From Phanerochaete sordida (taxonomy: Eukaryota > Basidiomycota > Agaricomycetes > Polyporales > Phanerochaetaceae): a stretch of DNA of 64,000 bases. The notes beneath the pieces are model-generated. The model saw only the letters and a list, made by a program, of their open reading frames with translations, was not told the DNA's origin and did no database searches. Below are positions 10,292 to 23,300 of the stretch, piece after piece (the first letter of the stretch is position 1; the number at the start of each line of letters is the position of its first letter). The stretch lies in NCBI GenBank assembly GCA_019973155.2, contig BPQB01000002.1, forward strand, positions 496,001 through 560,000, read 5' to 3'. The position numbers and the translations under genes are program-made.

Positions 10292-12225
10292 CTATGTTGA
10301 TGGAGGGGCCCACGTCCCAGAAAATGGGGGAAACGACTGCGGCAGCACCGCAGGCCTGGGCACACGCCCATTACACCGCTCTCGATGGCCGCCCTCGTCC
10401 CAATCGCTGCATCGGCTTCTATCAGCACCCGAAATGCTGGTCGCGTATCCACAGCGCACCTCTTCTGACACCGCGGGCCGCAGTACCCGACGGCGGAGCA
10501 GCCTTTGCAAACACGCATGGGATGCCCCGGCCTGTGCACGCTGCAGAGACACCGCGCCCAGGCACAGCGCTCCAGCGCGCCGAACGCCGCCGGCTCGTCC
10601 TCGGGCGCGGGCGGCGGGCGCACGGCGTCGCCGATGATGCGCCATGTCGCGAGCAGCGGCTGCCAGCGCGGGTAGCGCTGTGCGAGGCGTTCGCGTGCTA
10701 TGTCGTCGGCGGAGGCCTGCCAGGTGGTGTAAGTGTGGCGGCGCAGGCTCCGGAGCGCTGCGGGTTCGGAGGTGGGGGCGTGCTCCTTGAGTTCCTGGAT
10801 GCAGTGGAGGAGGAGGACGTGCAGCTCGTCTGGGAGGCGGCCGGTTCAGTGCGGCTCCGTTTCCCCAGAGGGCGCTGTGCGTACCACGTGAGCCCTCCTC
10901 ATACGCGCCATCTTCTATGAAGAAGCGCAGGCCTCTAGCGGTAAGAGCGAGCGTGCTGTATAGCTGGGCTGCCGTGATCTTGGGGAGCACTTCGTCGGCC
11001 TCGATTGCCTGGACGAAGGTGCCGCTGTGCCCCCGGTGAGACAATGCAGATGAAGCTAGATGTGCATGCGTACACGATGAATGTGTGGGCCACGTGGATG
11101 ATAGTGCTTGCCGTCTGCACGCTGCCGTCTCCTGAGCAGAGCTCTCTGCGCGCTGCTGCGAGGAACAACGGGACCGCTACCGAGTCCGCAACCTCTGTGT
11201 CGAGTTGCGCGTTGATCTTCAGGTAGCCCCACAACAAGGTGCATAGGTTGTTGCCCACGATAGTGTCGTCCTTGAGGTCTCGGAGGAGCGCCTTTCCTAT
11301 CGCCTTGGGTTTTGTGATGCTTGTTATGAGAGACTCTCCGAGTCCTGGGTGGTGAGTGGTGTCTAAGATAGGCTCGAGGACCTTGAGCGCGTGGCGACGT
11401 CTGTACTTGTTGCGGTTGTGAAGCCAGAAGATGAGCAGGACGTGAGGTATGTGGGAGGTCACTGGGTCGATGCGTATCCCTCTTGAAGAGGGCATCGATG
11501 TGAGGTCTGTATGCCATGGTCCACGTGGCTAGAGGTTCGTACCTTCGCTTGGAGAGACAGCTGGAGACATGCATGGCCATGAACGTCAGGGTACGCGCGA
11601 GCGATTCGCCGCACCAGCTCAGATGATTTGTACACGAATATTCGGAGACCAGAAATGGCACCCGGATGTTCCAGAGATTCGTGAACAGCACGCGGTGCCC
11701 GTGCTGCAGGAAATCAAGCATCCGCTCGAGTTCGGCGTCGGATGCTTGAGAAACGTTATCGTCAGGCATGCGATCTAGGCATCTGATGAATAGTTCCATG
11801 AAGCCGATGAGGACGTCCTGCACCCGACCGGCGGTTCAGCAGCGTGCCAGACTCCGAGTCGAAATACTGCGTCTTACCAGCGTATCTCTATGCTCTCCGC
11901 CATATGCCACCAGCTCTTCGCGTGAGAACCCGCATACATACTCGCTCTGGACGATGCGAGAAAGCTGCGAAACGAATCCGGCCGCCCATGCGGCCTGCCA
12001 GGTCTCCTCGGCCGCCTCCGATACGAGTTTCAGCGCGATGAGAAGGCCGGCCTTGGTCGCTTGTGGTCTGCTCTTCGCGTGTTCAAAGAGCCCGCGCAGT
12101 TTTGCGGGCCAGAGGTCGGGCTCCGCAAGCCAGTCGTCCATGGTCTCGGGGTAACTGTCGGGCTCCGCTTGTGGACCCCTGTCAGGCGATACCGGCGAAG
12201 AAGTCAACCCTGCGAAGCCCGACAT
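10292..12225 (-). CDS. MYND-type zinc finger protein
   Basis: Exons (minus strand) 12225-11878, 11817-11543, 11481-11074, 11024-10885, 10829-10460 and 10406-10292 encode 551 residues. The C-terminal MYND finger spans the last intron: CLCSVHRPGHPMRVCKGC, GYCGPRCQK, then after the intron DWDEGGHRERC, giving the C-x2-C, C-x2-C, C-x3-C, H-x3-C ligand set. MYND fingers bind short proline-rich peptides. The N-terminal ~390 residues look helical and repeat-like, without a recognised enzymatic motif. It is not a close relative of the B proteins. It is divergent from A2 across 426 bp. Confidence 0.85.
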
Positions 12226-12651
12226 GGTAGGAATGCTGCAGATAAAAAATGTGTCAGTGGTGTAGTCGACGCTTTGCAGCGCATTTGCGCCACTTCACCT
12301 CAAAGTCGGACTCCAAGTCGAAAGAGCTGGGCGCGCTGAAATTCAAGGAATTTCCGGCTTTGTTGCCGCCGTGCCGGCCGGACGCCACGAAGCTGACGGC
12401 CACGTGACGTGCCGCGGACGGTTGAAACTCTGCCGCCGCAGGCGTCTCCGCCCTTCTTTGCAACCTCCACTCTTGTTCACGACATCTACTCAGGTCAAAT
12501 ATTGGCCTCATCTTATCTCGAGTATCCGGGACGCTATTCAAAGCATCTCGCTGAGCGATTATTATAGGTGCTTAGAATCTCTTGCCTAGGCCCCACTAGT
12601 CTTCGGGAAAAGAGACTTAGTAGACTGGGCGACGGCTACGTCAACGTGTGG
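12226..12651. promoter_or_regulatory. Divergent promoter MYND gene / A2
   Basis: A 426-bp head-to-head spacer. It contains the family A upstream block at 12373-12412: gccggccggacgccac followed by a CACGTG E-box and an overlapping ACGTG. The same block lies upstream of relic A4 at 9207-9246, which is the basis for calling it regulatory. Confidence 0.6.
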
Positions 12652-13994
12652 ATGGACGACCGCGTTTCACAGACATCGCGCCCTGCATCACCTCATGACA
12701 CAAGGCTCTTGTTGCCGCCCGAGCTATTATTCGAGATCTGCTGCAGGGTCGTAGCAAAGTACGTCGACGACATGGTCCTCGGGCCGCTACAATACGTGCC
12801 GCCCCCACACACGTTCTTCGCTGCATCCGGCCCTCCACCGCATGAAGGACCTCATTTGGACCTTGCTCTGTCGTCTCCAAATCCTGTCGTTGCGCTTTTG
12901 CAGGCCTCCTTTGATCTGCGACATGCCACTTTACGGGCTTTGTCAGAAGCGCTGGACATTCGACTGGACCGGACCGGTCTTGGCTCGTAAGTGAGCATCC
13001 CTTGTTTTGAGCTGGCCTTGTCACAGGATAATGTATTCCTAGGCTCGAGGAGAAGCCATGGACCCGCATACACCCGATGCGCGTCCGCGTATGGGGAGCA
13101 CGTGAAAGCACCTTCACAGACGACACGGCGCGGGCAGAGGTTCCACCGCTACGAGCATCCCCCACTCTCGTGCAGCTATATGAGCTCGTCGCGATGCTTA
13201 TCGAGGGCTTTCGGTTCACGATCATGCGTGTCCTGCCCAATATGCCAGAGTCGATCGCTGATGGCGGCGACGAGTCGATGTACGCCTACGTCTTCGAGCG
13301 CTGCCCCATGATGCGGATCTACGAGGGGGCGTTGGACGGCTTGTCCGAACTCGAGCAGCGCGGCCTCACGATGTATGCTCTCCGGCGGCTACTGGCGCTG
13401 GAATGTGTGGGCTTCTACGGTAAGCGGCGCCGACCAGCTTGAAGGCACGACCAGCTGACGGTTCAGCAGCATTCCCGCTCTTTTACCTCTTTGACCCTGA
13501 GGCAGCTGACTTCAGGATCTTCGATGGAATAAAGGCAATGCCTGCCGACGATGCTCTGGCCAGAATCGAGGTCCGGCAATCCTCACAGTTCGACTCGGCC
13601 GCTCATGTTGATATTTTGTGGTTTTCCAGATGTCGCTGTGTTATTTGAAGGCGATGGTGGCGCAGGGCGCCTTCGATCTCTGGGACCAGCATGGGCCCTG
13701 CGCGCGCGAATGGTGGCCATACTACCGGGACTACTGCGGCTTTGAAGAGGTGCCTTCCTCTCCTATTGACGAAGATCTACTTACACGGAACTGATACCCT
13801 CTTCACAGATCCTGCCTGCATATGCTCAGGCAGTGCGTACGGGCGTATCCAACGTAAGCTCGGAGGCGCCTCCGCTTATTAGCCAGCTCCAATCTGTCCT
13901 CAATCATCAAAATACGGCCGTGGAGACTTATATTCTCAAGGTTGAGGCATATCGGGAGCAGCTCTTAGAAAAGCAGCGTCGGACGGCTCTGTGA
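12652..13994 (+). CDS. Family A protein, copy A2 (unknown function)
   Basis: Exons 12652-12986, 13043-13419, 13467-13570, 13630-13749 and 13809-13994 give 373 residues, with the same intron phases as A1. Shared blocks are LLLPPELLFEICCRVVAKYVDD, GPLQYVPPP, NPVVALLQASFDLRHATLRALSEALDI and TGLGS/LEEKPW. A hydrophobic-aromatic patch (ECVGFYAAFPLFYLF) straddles intron 2 at the place where A3 has a longer hydrophobic stretch. The C-terminal exon is helical and Gln/Glu-rich (LQSVLNHQNTAVETYILKVEAY). Function unknown. It is intact, with no frame lesion. Confidence 0.75.
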
Positions 13995-14224
13995 ACCGCA
14001 AGTACCACTCATTCATACTTTTTATACGCAGACCATTGTATTGTTCATCGTCAATTATAGTGATCGTCCCGCCTTATCTGCGTGATCCGTAGGACCGTCG
14101 GGGCGACGTCCCGGGTCCTCTAGACGGTATCGCCGCTCTTCAACGCGCATGTCCGTGGGCGCTGGTAACTCCGTTCCGGTCTACCTTTCTTTCTCTCTCA
14201 CCACTGTGTCCCCTGGACCACACC
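13995..14224. other. Intergenic A2 to A3
   Basis: A 230-bp spacer between tandem copies. 13995-14060 is AT-rich and likely the A2 3' UTR. A pyrimidine-rich tract (14178-14205) lies just before the A3 start, as is common at fungal transcription starts. Confidence 0.5.
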
Positions 14225-15592
14225 ATGTCATCAGATCCCTTGGCACCTCTGGAGATTCTTTATGACATCTGCGCCGTAGCCGTCGCTGAATACTTCGATA
14301 GACTCTTCTTAGGCGATCTCAAGTGCTCCCTGCTGAGCCGAAGCTGTGGACATTTCGCCCTTCACTACAAGAACAGCATTGATGTCGCTCACGAATGCAC
14401 GTTCGAGGATCCTGCGCTGAATGCCCACAACCCCGTCATCGCGCTCCTCCAGTCCTCAGTGAAGCTTCGACAGGCGACGTTCATGGCCTTGTCCGATGCA
14501 CTCGGGACCAGGGTGAGCTACGCGTCGGGTCCGCTAGGCCGGTGCGTCCCGCACCCAAGCCCCTCGCGCGCCATGCTCACGCCCACCAGGCTCGCCGCGA
14601 AGCCCTGGACGCTCATCCACCCCATCCGCCTGCGCCTGCTGCACGCGCGGCACAGCTGCCCGGAGGAGGCGCCGCTGCCGCACGCGGCGCACGCGCCGTC
14701 GCGCCTGCTGCGCGCGTACGAGGCCTTCGCGGCGCACATCGCGCTCACGCGCTTCTTCTGGCAGCGCGTGCGCCGCCCGATGGAGGCTGCGGCGTGGGAC
14801 GCCGCGCTCGCGCGCCTGGGCCAGCCGAACCCGCCCGCGGACGCGGTCGTTGCGGCGCTCGCGCGCCCGTGCACGGCGGACGCGCGCCGCGCGCTCGCGC
14901 AGCTCAGGGACGTCGCGCGCGTGCTGCGCGAGGAGCCCGTTGCTGATGCGCTGGACGCCTTCGTGTCGAGGCGCGCGAGGGGGATGTGGATTTTGCTCGA
15001 GTTTGGTGAGTAGCTTGTGCTCGTGTTTCTCTGTGCAGCAGAAGCTCACGGATGTATGCAGGACATGCGTCGTGTCTTGCCGTCGGAAGCACGCTGCTGC
15101 CCATGTTACTGTGCACGATAGCGTTTGCACCTGCAGAGCATGCACGTGCTATTGGAGAGGTACGAGCTCATTCTTGCGTTGCCGATGCCATGCATTCATA
15201 TTTTGCCGCAGGTTGGTCTCGTACTGGGCACAAGCTGGCGAGAGAAGCTGTACGACCATGTTCAAGCATGGGACGTCGAGCTGCAGTCAGGGACGGTCGA
15301 CCTTCGTTACTTGATAGAGGACTATTGCGGTCTTAACGAGGTATATTTCTCGACATGCCGCTCTGCACGCTTCTGATTCTGACTGCGGTAGCTGGTGCCC
15401 ACTTCGCTTGAAATCGCACCACCCGAAAAACCTGAGCGAAGGTACCACTTTGCGAGTTCCACGATACAGCGGTTCAGAGATCTGGCCAAGATGAAGACGG
15501 GCGAGATCGAGCGTCAGCTTTCGCAGTTCCGGGGCTTGAAAGTGTACAGTCAAGGCGGGTATTGTGCCAGAGATGTGGATGTAGAAGCGTGA
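14225..15592 (+). CDS. Family A protein, copy A3 (unknown function)
   Basis: Exons 14225-14541, 14590-15005, 15062-15159, 15212-15340 and 15392-15592 encode 386 residues. Start MSSDPLAPLEILYDICAVAV aligns with the family N-terminus; NPVIALLQSSVKLRQATFMALSDALGT and LGR/LAAKPW follow. Intron 1 is 48 bp and has no stop in frame, so a retained form would add 16 residues; the family alignment supports removal. The exon 2/3 junction produces a hydrophobic stretch (CLAVGSTLLPMLLCTIAFA) that could be a membrane helix. The gene ends 59 bp from the proposed breakpoint of the neighbouring B/C duplication. Confidence 0.75.
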
Positions 15593-15829
15593 TATATCAC
15601 GAGACGGTACGAGGTGTGACGTATTCACTTTCGGCACGCTTTTGTCCAGGTATACTACTGTCGATTCTTTCACCACCCTACTGCTCTGTTTCAATCAAAT
15701 TCATGAGATATATTACACCAAGTCAAGAGATGTGAGTGTATATAAACTACGGCAAATCAGACTCAAACCAAATAACAAAAACTAAAGGCACATGTTGCTA
15801 TCAATAAGACCCAAAATCCGCTTCAGAGA

Positions 15830-18800
15830 TCACTGTCTCGTCCTACCAGCACAAGTCAGTTTATGAGTGGCCCACGCTTCGCGCTGGCAATGCTCGCTGC
15901 AATACACCGCCGTCTGGCACGCCCCGCAGTGCTTGCGAAGGCCCTGCGGGATCCAGGCGCCGCAGCGCTTGCACATCGTGTCCGAGTCGGCCTGCTCAAG
16001 ACGGCGCCGGCTGCCGTGCAGCGCAAGCAGGAAGGCCGCGGGGCTGCTGACCTCGTGGTCGCGCAGCAGCTGCGGCAGCGTCGTGTCGTCGCGCAGCGCA
16101 GCACGGCACGTCGGGTCGACGTAGGACACGGAGAACAGCGGGCTGAGCGCGATGCGGGTGGCGAGCGCGGCGAACGGCGCGGCGTACTCCTGCGCTGCGA
16201 AGTCTGGTGCCACGCGTCCCGCCCCGCAGGAGCAGATAGGAGAGTCGCCTGGCTTCGTAGAGAGGGGAACCTTCGGGTTGGCGGTATACGCGCAGTCTTC
16301 ACCGTGCGCCCAATCCCTGCAGCGTTCGACGAGGGCTGGAAGAAGGAACTTCCACGACTCCATTTCATCGTCGCTGAGCCGCAGACGATGACTTCGGACA
16401 GCGTTCAGTGACTCCAGCAGATCCTTGGAGGTATCACGGGTCACGGGCAGGGCGTAGCCATCGGCGACAATCGTGTGGGACCCGAGATCAAGGCGTAGGG
16501 CATGGATGAAGATGAACAGTTCCGGGGAACCGGTCGCGCGAGACAGCGCAAAGATCTGGAAGCGATCCTCTGCCGTGCCTACAAAGGACTTGAGAATGGT
16601 GTTGATGCTGAGCTTGAGTGCAACCAAGGAGTCGGTGGCTGGCCCATTGTCGCGTATCCGCTGCTCGCGGTCGGAGAGAGAGAAGTCGAGGTGGTGGTTG
16701 ATCCATTTCAGGCGCTCAGGCTGAAGCACGGAGACTCGAGGGAGATGTGACAAAGGCACTCGATGCATGTTCCACGCGAAGGATGTGCCAGTCCCCAAAA
16801 TAGGGAAGCGATCAAGTGCCGCCTTGCCCTCCAATTGCCCAAGTTTCAAGGGAGAAACTATCACCTGTAGCAGCCTGTAAGTCACGGACGAATGCTCACG
16901 AAGACCGCAAATACCTCGATCCAGGCTTCCTTACGACTGACTCGGAGCCGCGCCCTCTGGCCAGTGATGGGCTGAAAGAAGTTGATGTCCACTTTCTCAC
17001 TTCCGATATGGACTCGTATAGAGGAGACGTCCAGCTGCGCGGTCGTCACGACAGTCGCCTTGTTCGCGAGCAAGCGCCTGAGGCTGGGCTCTTCTACTTG
17101 TATGCGCCGAGTGAAAGTGGCGATGCCCTGCCTCGTACTGTCCAGGGTCACCGACGGAGCATCGGGAGTCGACCTAGCAGGCTGAATCCTGCGCTGAACA
17201 AAGACCGGTGCTAGTCCTTCGCCGCGGACGGTGGGCCTCCATGGTAGCACGTAGACGTCGGGACTGAGAAGCGGTGTGACATAAAATCTGCCGAGGTCGA
17301 GCTTCCTGTAGAGCGGGGAATGGTGAGGCGTAGATATTACGGAGAGACGGACTTCGGTCTCGTGCGGCTCGCGGGCGAGAAGGTACGCCGGCAAGCAGAA
17401 GGTGACGATGATGGGGGAGCGGCCACTTTTCAGGAGAGGGTCCTCGTCGATGTACGCTCTGCGGAGGATACCCTCTCCTTCAACAGAAAGCGTGCCGTAG
17501 AACGTCTCCATGCTGACGAAGTGGTGGGACGCCTTGCGTGACCCAATGGCTGCCGCGATGCGCGGATCATGTTCGGAAGACTCGTCATTGAGCACTTCGA
17601 ATGCCTCGCGAGGAACACTTATGGCGATACAGACCATCGTCGGGATGAATCGCCAACCTTCGAACGCGCCGACAGACCCGTTCTGGTACAGCTCAGGGTT
17701 CTCTTGAGATAATGCCGGAAACGTGTAGAGGCCTGCAAGGTGCAGCTGGTCGACGAAATCGGATGTGTGGAGGAAATGTAGAGTTTGTGGCATCTGTCGG
17801 TCGACATTGTCCATGCGTCTCCAGACGTCGGTGACAACTTGCTCCCAATCAGCCTGGATTCTGGTGGAGATGTGTCCGAGCATGAGTGCGAGGCTTGTTC
17901 TGTTGTAATGGGCTCTACTTCGTTCGTTCTGGGAGATGAGAGTCTCGTTTTCGGGCGCAACCCGCTCTTGCGAGTACATCCTCTCGACCATGTTGTACAA
18001 GAGCCCGACGAGCTGCTCGTGCTCGATTGCGAAGGTCATACCAGAGGCTTGGTTGCCGCAGATTGTAGACGGACGCCTCCACGTCAGACGCTCGGTGAAC
18101 CCGGTCCAGTTCATCGCGAGGCAGGGGGCGAGGAGCTCCTGGATATTGCAATCTGAGCGGAAGCCCCAGAGATAGGAGACAGGGACGAGGTCGAAGAGGA
18201 GAGAAATGACGTTGAGGTCTGCGTGAAGCGAGCTGAGGAAGTCCTTTGTGTGATCCTGGCCGTAAGTGAAGGAGATCTCGGTATAAAGGACAGCCCATTT
18301 GCTCGGCTTAAGCAGCGGGACGGATGTTGTAAGAATGTTCAGAATGCCGATATGGTCCCACAAATTGCTCGTCTCGATGACATCAAACGACATGGGAGCC
18401 GTGGGAACCTGCGGGTGTTGCTCATAGCCGTCGCCGTCGAGCACGAGCATAGGAGCGCGCCATTCCGAAACACGACACTGTGCCGTCGGCCTGTTATACT
18501 CCTTCAGCTCCTGGATGGCGCGACAGAGGGCGAGTGCGTCGCTGGTAATCATGCGGAGCGTCACTCGTCCGGCCTGGACGGAGCGGCGAAAGGCCTGACA
18601 CCAAGCGAAGAACTGCTCGCGGATGGCCTGGTTGAGATTCTGCAAGCTGGGCTTCGGGAGCTGGTCCGCGCTGACACCATCGGGCGGGTTGTACAGCCCA
18701 GCAAGGAGGAAGGGAGTATAGGGAGACAGGTCCTGGTTGGCAACGAGCCCCTCCTGGGCGTCGGCATACGCGAATATTGGGTTGAAGCGCGTTGCCTTCC

Positions 18801-19606
18801 CCGCGTCTTCCGGTCTAATGATGGTAACGCCCGTCTCCCAGTAGCGACGATGAGCCTCGCTCAAGGCGACTGCCGCGTTGGGCCACATGGGACCTGTTGA
18901 CTTCGAGGGTAGGGTGAAGACATACCCTCGGGGGTCCTTGGAAGTCTTTCCCAGCCGAGAGCTGAAGCTTTGGCTCAGCTTGTCCCTGCGCTCTGCAGGG
19001 AGCGTCTCCGTTTCCGCGTACCATGTCCAATGACGATGGAGTTCCCGGAGAGTATGTGAGGTGCCGATGTGGATGAACTTGGCATAAGGGCCGGTTCTCC
19101 AGGTTTCGAAGTCTTTGGACAGCTCTGCGAGAAGCTTGCTCTGCGTGAGGAGGAGCGACAAGGACGTGCTGTCGAGGTAGAAATGGAAGAATATACTCCA
19201 GATGCATTCCTGTTTGCCCTGGAAGTCGTCTTCGACGATGAGCGAGTACAAAAGGATATTTCGGGCTAAAATCACGCGTAGTTTAGCTTAGTATGGTGGT
19301 TACGGAAGTAATAACGCACCCAGAACGGCTGGCTCTATGTCACAACACGTGAAATCAAGCTTCCGCACGGCTGGTTGAGCAAATATGAGCCCCAAATTAT
19401 CCCGGAAGAAAAAGGAGCACGCACCGATAGCATCACCTCGGTCGTCCGAGAGAAGGGTGAAGAGTACATGTCTAGGATCGCCACAACCCAAGAGCAATAT
19501 GTCTACGTTTACTTCCGGAGGGATGTCGCGGACTAGTGAGACGGCTGGTGTGCTACCGTAGGGGTAGAAATTGGAGTGTCGTGTGCCAGATGACTGGGTG
19601 GGACAT
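15830..19606 (-). pseudogene. MYND-finger protein with DUF4470-like N-terminus, copy B1 (frameshift in exon 1)
   Basis: Exons (minus) 19606-19425, 19370-19320, 19265-16915 and 16864-15830. Exon 1 is 182 bp against 181 in B2 and B3: one extra base near 19570-19580, after the codons for IWHTT, shifts the frame to a stop about ten codons later. The rest is open in frame: RKLDFTCCDIEPAV and ARNILLYSLIVEDDF, a ~780-residue central region, and a C-terminal MYND finger (CKRCGAWIPQGLRKHCGAC, AVYCSEHCQREAWATHKLTC). GCGDPRHVLFTL and the CDIEPAV block recall a Rossmann/methyltransferase-like core, as in DUF4470 proteins (from memory). An alternative start inside exon 3 or an assembly error could rescue it. 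Confidence 0.8.
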
Positions 19607-20304
19607 CGCGAGGTGAAGAGCTTGAAGATGACTGTCGTTGGCTAAGAAGTCTCTGCAGGTCGCTTACGTGTTTTATATCGGCCGGGAGGGGGGAGGCTTC
19701 TGTCTAACGCTCTGCAGGCTAGGGTTCACGATTGCCGCATATAAATCCGGGTCTGAGGCACAAAAGGAGAAGTCTGTGAGCTTTTTGACTTTGTTCGCCT
19801 CCGTCTTGCCGCCAGCGCTGTGCCTTCTCCTCCTCGACGCCGCTTCGCCGAGATAGCCCGCATTTACCCTGTGCATAGTTCCAAATGTCAAGTGCAGACA
19901 AGACGGGTCAGTCGTTCAACGTTCACGTTCATTGCTCACAGTGGTAGCGGAAGTCCCTGAGTTCAGGACTCCTCCAGCCCATCACAGGGAATGTGGTAAA
20001 CTCGCCAGCCAGTCCGGTCGCTGTGGGGACCACAGCGTCTACGCACCACTTTCGGACAAGTGATGCGACGCGAGCCTGCGAGCGTGAAGAAACCGAAACC
20101 GACTGTGGGACGAGGCTAGCAGCCGTGCTACATGTCCACCACACGCAAGCTCAACACAGTACCGTATACATACGTGGTACGAAACTTCCGACTCGTTCGC
20201 GAGAGGCAGGGGTCGCCACCCGCTCATCAGATTCGTGCGAGAACTTCTAAAGTCAATCATAACGATACGGCCACAGGTCTAGCTATCTAGAGTCTAGACC
20301 CGTC
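19607..20304. promoter_or_regulatory. C1 3' flank and B1 promoter
   Basis: A 698-bp spacer. The part next to C1 (about 20200-20304) matches the 3' flanks of C2 and C3 (shared attctaga-like, gttag-like and cacgaatctgatgagcggg-like pieces). The part next to B1 (19640 to about 19960) matches the B2 promoter, including atgcgggctat, tatatgcggcaa and, near the start site, a TATA box (ccgatataaaa, minus strand, about 19668-19682). Confidence 0.7.
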
Positions 20305-23300
20305 TCATAGGACACCCGCCATCTTCTTCAGCATCGTGAACTCGTTCTTGCCCGTAGCCTTGCACAGCGCATGGAATTGTGACGACGGGTCGGCGAGAAG
20401 CTTAGCTGGCGTGTCGAACTCGGCGATATGTCCTTGGTCGAGGAGCATCACCTGTGCACAAGCAGGGGTCAGCCCACGAGCAAGATGACGCACAGCACAG
20501 CGACTCACCCTGTCGTAGTCGATGATCGTGCGCAGTCGGTGAGCGATGGTGAGGATAGTGCTCTCAGCGAATTCTCTGCGGGTGTGATGAGCCCGCTGCG
20601 AACTGAGAGCGTGGTACGCGCTACGTACTGTCTGATTGTTTTCCCAATCAGCTCGTCCGTAGCATAGTCGACGCTGTAGATCGCTGAGTTACAATGATCA
20701 TCGGATGCTGCGCTGCGTAGCTTACCTAGCGGTTGCCTGCGGACCAGTCAGCTCCGTGTTACAGCTTGAAACAAGAATGACTTACCTCGTCCATGAGCAG
20801 CACCTTGGTGCGCTTCAGGATGGCCCTGGCCATGCAGAGCAGCTGCTTTTCGCTGTACATGTCTCAGCGGCAGCCGGTCCGAAGAATACGAGTGGGCGTA
20901 CCCAGTGGAGAAGTTGTCACCACCCTCGGAAACAGGCGAGTCGAGATTGCGGAAGACATTTGCGTTCACTGTCTCAGGATCTTCCGTCGAGTCGTCAGAG
21001 GGAATCAGGTGCACCCTGCGGAGAGCTTCGTACTGTATATACGGTGTAAGCACATAAAAATAATAACGTTTTGAGGCGAGCAACTCACGATCTCAGTATC
21101 CTGGTACTCTTTAAACACATCTAAACTCGAGCGGAGGGTGCCACTGAGGATAGTTGGATCCTCTAGGCGGAACGTTAGTCGCTAGCCGCCGCCGAACGAT
21201 AGCTGGCACGTACGGAGAATGATAGTCAAACGACTCCTTAAGTCGGTCAAACCAACATTGGAGATGTCGACATCGTCGATGACGATGCGGCCTTCGGTGG
21301 GCTCGACGAAGCGGAAGAAAGACAGGGCGAGGGTACTCTTCCCTGAACCCGTCCGTCCGAGCACGCCGATCTTCTCACCGGGCTTGATCTCGAAGGTAAT
21401 GTTGTGAAGGACGGCCGGCAGGTCGGGCTATCCGAGAGTCAGCTTAACTTCAAGGAGCAGGTGAATGAACGTGACTTACTGCATACTTGATCACGAGATC
21501 CTCGACCTTGATTTCACCCTTCTCCGGCCAGCTGGCCTCAGGACGGGGATCGAGGAACTCTGGCGGCTCGCGTTTGACCTCGGTATACTCCTTGATACGT
21601 TCGACAGCGACCTGTTTGGTCGGAATCAGCGCCGGACGAATAGTGACCAATAATGAGGCAACGCACCATTGCCTGTTCCAAGCCCACGAATCGTCTGACC
21701 ATGAGCAATAGCTAGAAACGGAAATAAGCAACCTAAGGAAAGGAGCGAAGAGGTGTTGGACATACGTCGTACGTCACAGTCGAAGCAAAGGCCAGAGCGA
21801 AGCCAGCAGTGGAAGCGGGGATGCCCGGGGTCAGCACCGCCGCGACCGCGGTGGATCCCACTATGATAGCAGATAGGAGGTTGAATCGAGTCGCCAACCA
21901 ACAATTAGCTAGACTCGACGTCAGTAAACAAGGCTTCCAACATAGGTGTGTCCCGCACCTCCCCACATCCAGTAGTAAGGGTTTGAGTTCTGTCGTTGGT
22001 CAGCTTCAGACGAGTCTGTGTGCATGCAGCGACGCACGGTATCAACGCAACACAACATGTCGCGCAAGAACTTCGACGATGCACCAAATGCGCGGATGAC
22101 GGTGACGCCAGCGATTGCCTCGCCGTAGATGGAGTACAGAGGAGACCTCGTCACCGAATCTGATCATTCTGTCAATACCGGCCTACATGCGAAGGCTGAG
22201 TTACACGCACCCAGGCGGCGCATGTCCCTAGAAATCTGGCCGTAGACATTGCCCACTACGACGGTGTTCAGTAGGACTCCGAGGGAGACAACGAGTCGTA
22301 CTCACCGCTGTAGTACAGAGACGCGATGACCACGGCCGCAATGCAGAACGGAAGACCGCCAACGACCGCAATGACGACAAACGTCGTAGTCGCAGACAGC
22401 GCGTACATGACGCTGCGCCCGAAGTTATCAGGCAGACTACTGTCGACACCTGTGGCGGATTTCAGCACGAGCACGGCGGAGGTACAACGATTCACCAACC
22501 CTCAAAGTCCTTTCCAAATCGGTTCAGGAGACGGCCGCGAGACACCGTGTCATGGAACCGGATGTTGGCAAAGAGCACGCCCTCCAAAAGGCCTGTCTCC
22601 CGAAATGAAGTCGCGAAAGTGAGCGTAAGGTACAGTGGACGTACGCTGGTACAGCACCCTCGATGCGTGAATTCCCCCACGGTCTACAACAGAGTGAGCC
22701 AAGAACGCAGCCACACAGCGCGATACGTACAGAGAACAAACCATCTTGCAGTGGTCACGATGAGACCAGCAAAGGTGATCTGTAGCAAATATTCCAGTGA
22801 GTATACGAAGAAGAGAAGCAGATGTGCTCACGATCGCGTAGACGGTGATGTAGTACGAAGCAGGCTTCTGTTCCTCGGTCTCAAGGGCAGACCCGGACCA
22901 GATCCTACAGAGCACTCCGTCAGCAGGATCGCACACACAGTCCGCCCAGCACACGTACTTGAGCCAGCCATTCTCCAGCACAGGGCTCGCTGCGGCAATG
23001 ATCAGCGACGACCCGAACACCACCCAGTACCCCCATCCGCCACACGCATCGAGATAGGTCGTCCAGATGCCCTTGCTGATGCGCCCGACCGCGCGCTTCT
23101 CCTCTTCGACGAGCTTCCGCGGCGCCTTCTTCGCGGGCGGCGCCGCCTCGACGTCGACCGCGCTCGCGGCCGCCGTGGACGCCGTCTCGGAGCCGTCCTC
23201 CGGTGCGTGCGCGAGCGCCTCGTCCGCGATCTCCTCGACGCCCGGCACGGCGGCGTCCTCCTTCGTGTCCGCGGCACCTGTCATGCCGGATTGGCTCAGC

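Noticed and set aside
14542..14589. Reading the 48-bp segment of A3 as coding
   Set aside because: It is open in frame, but splice sites are good and A1 and A2 join TGLG(R/S) directly to (A/E)(A/E)KPW at this point.
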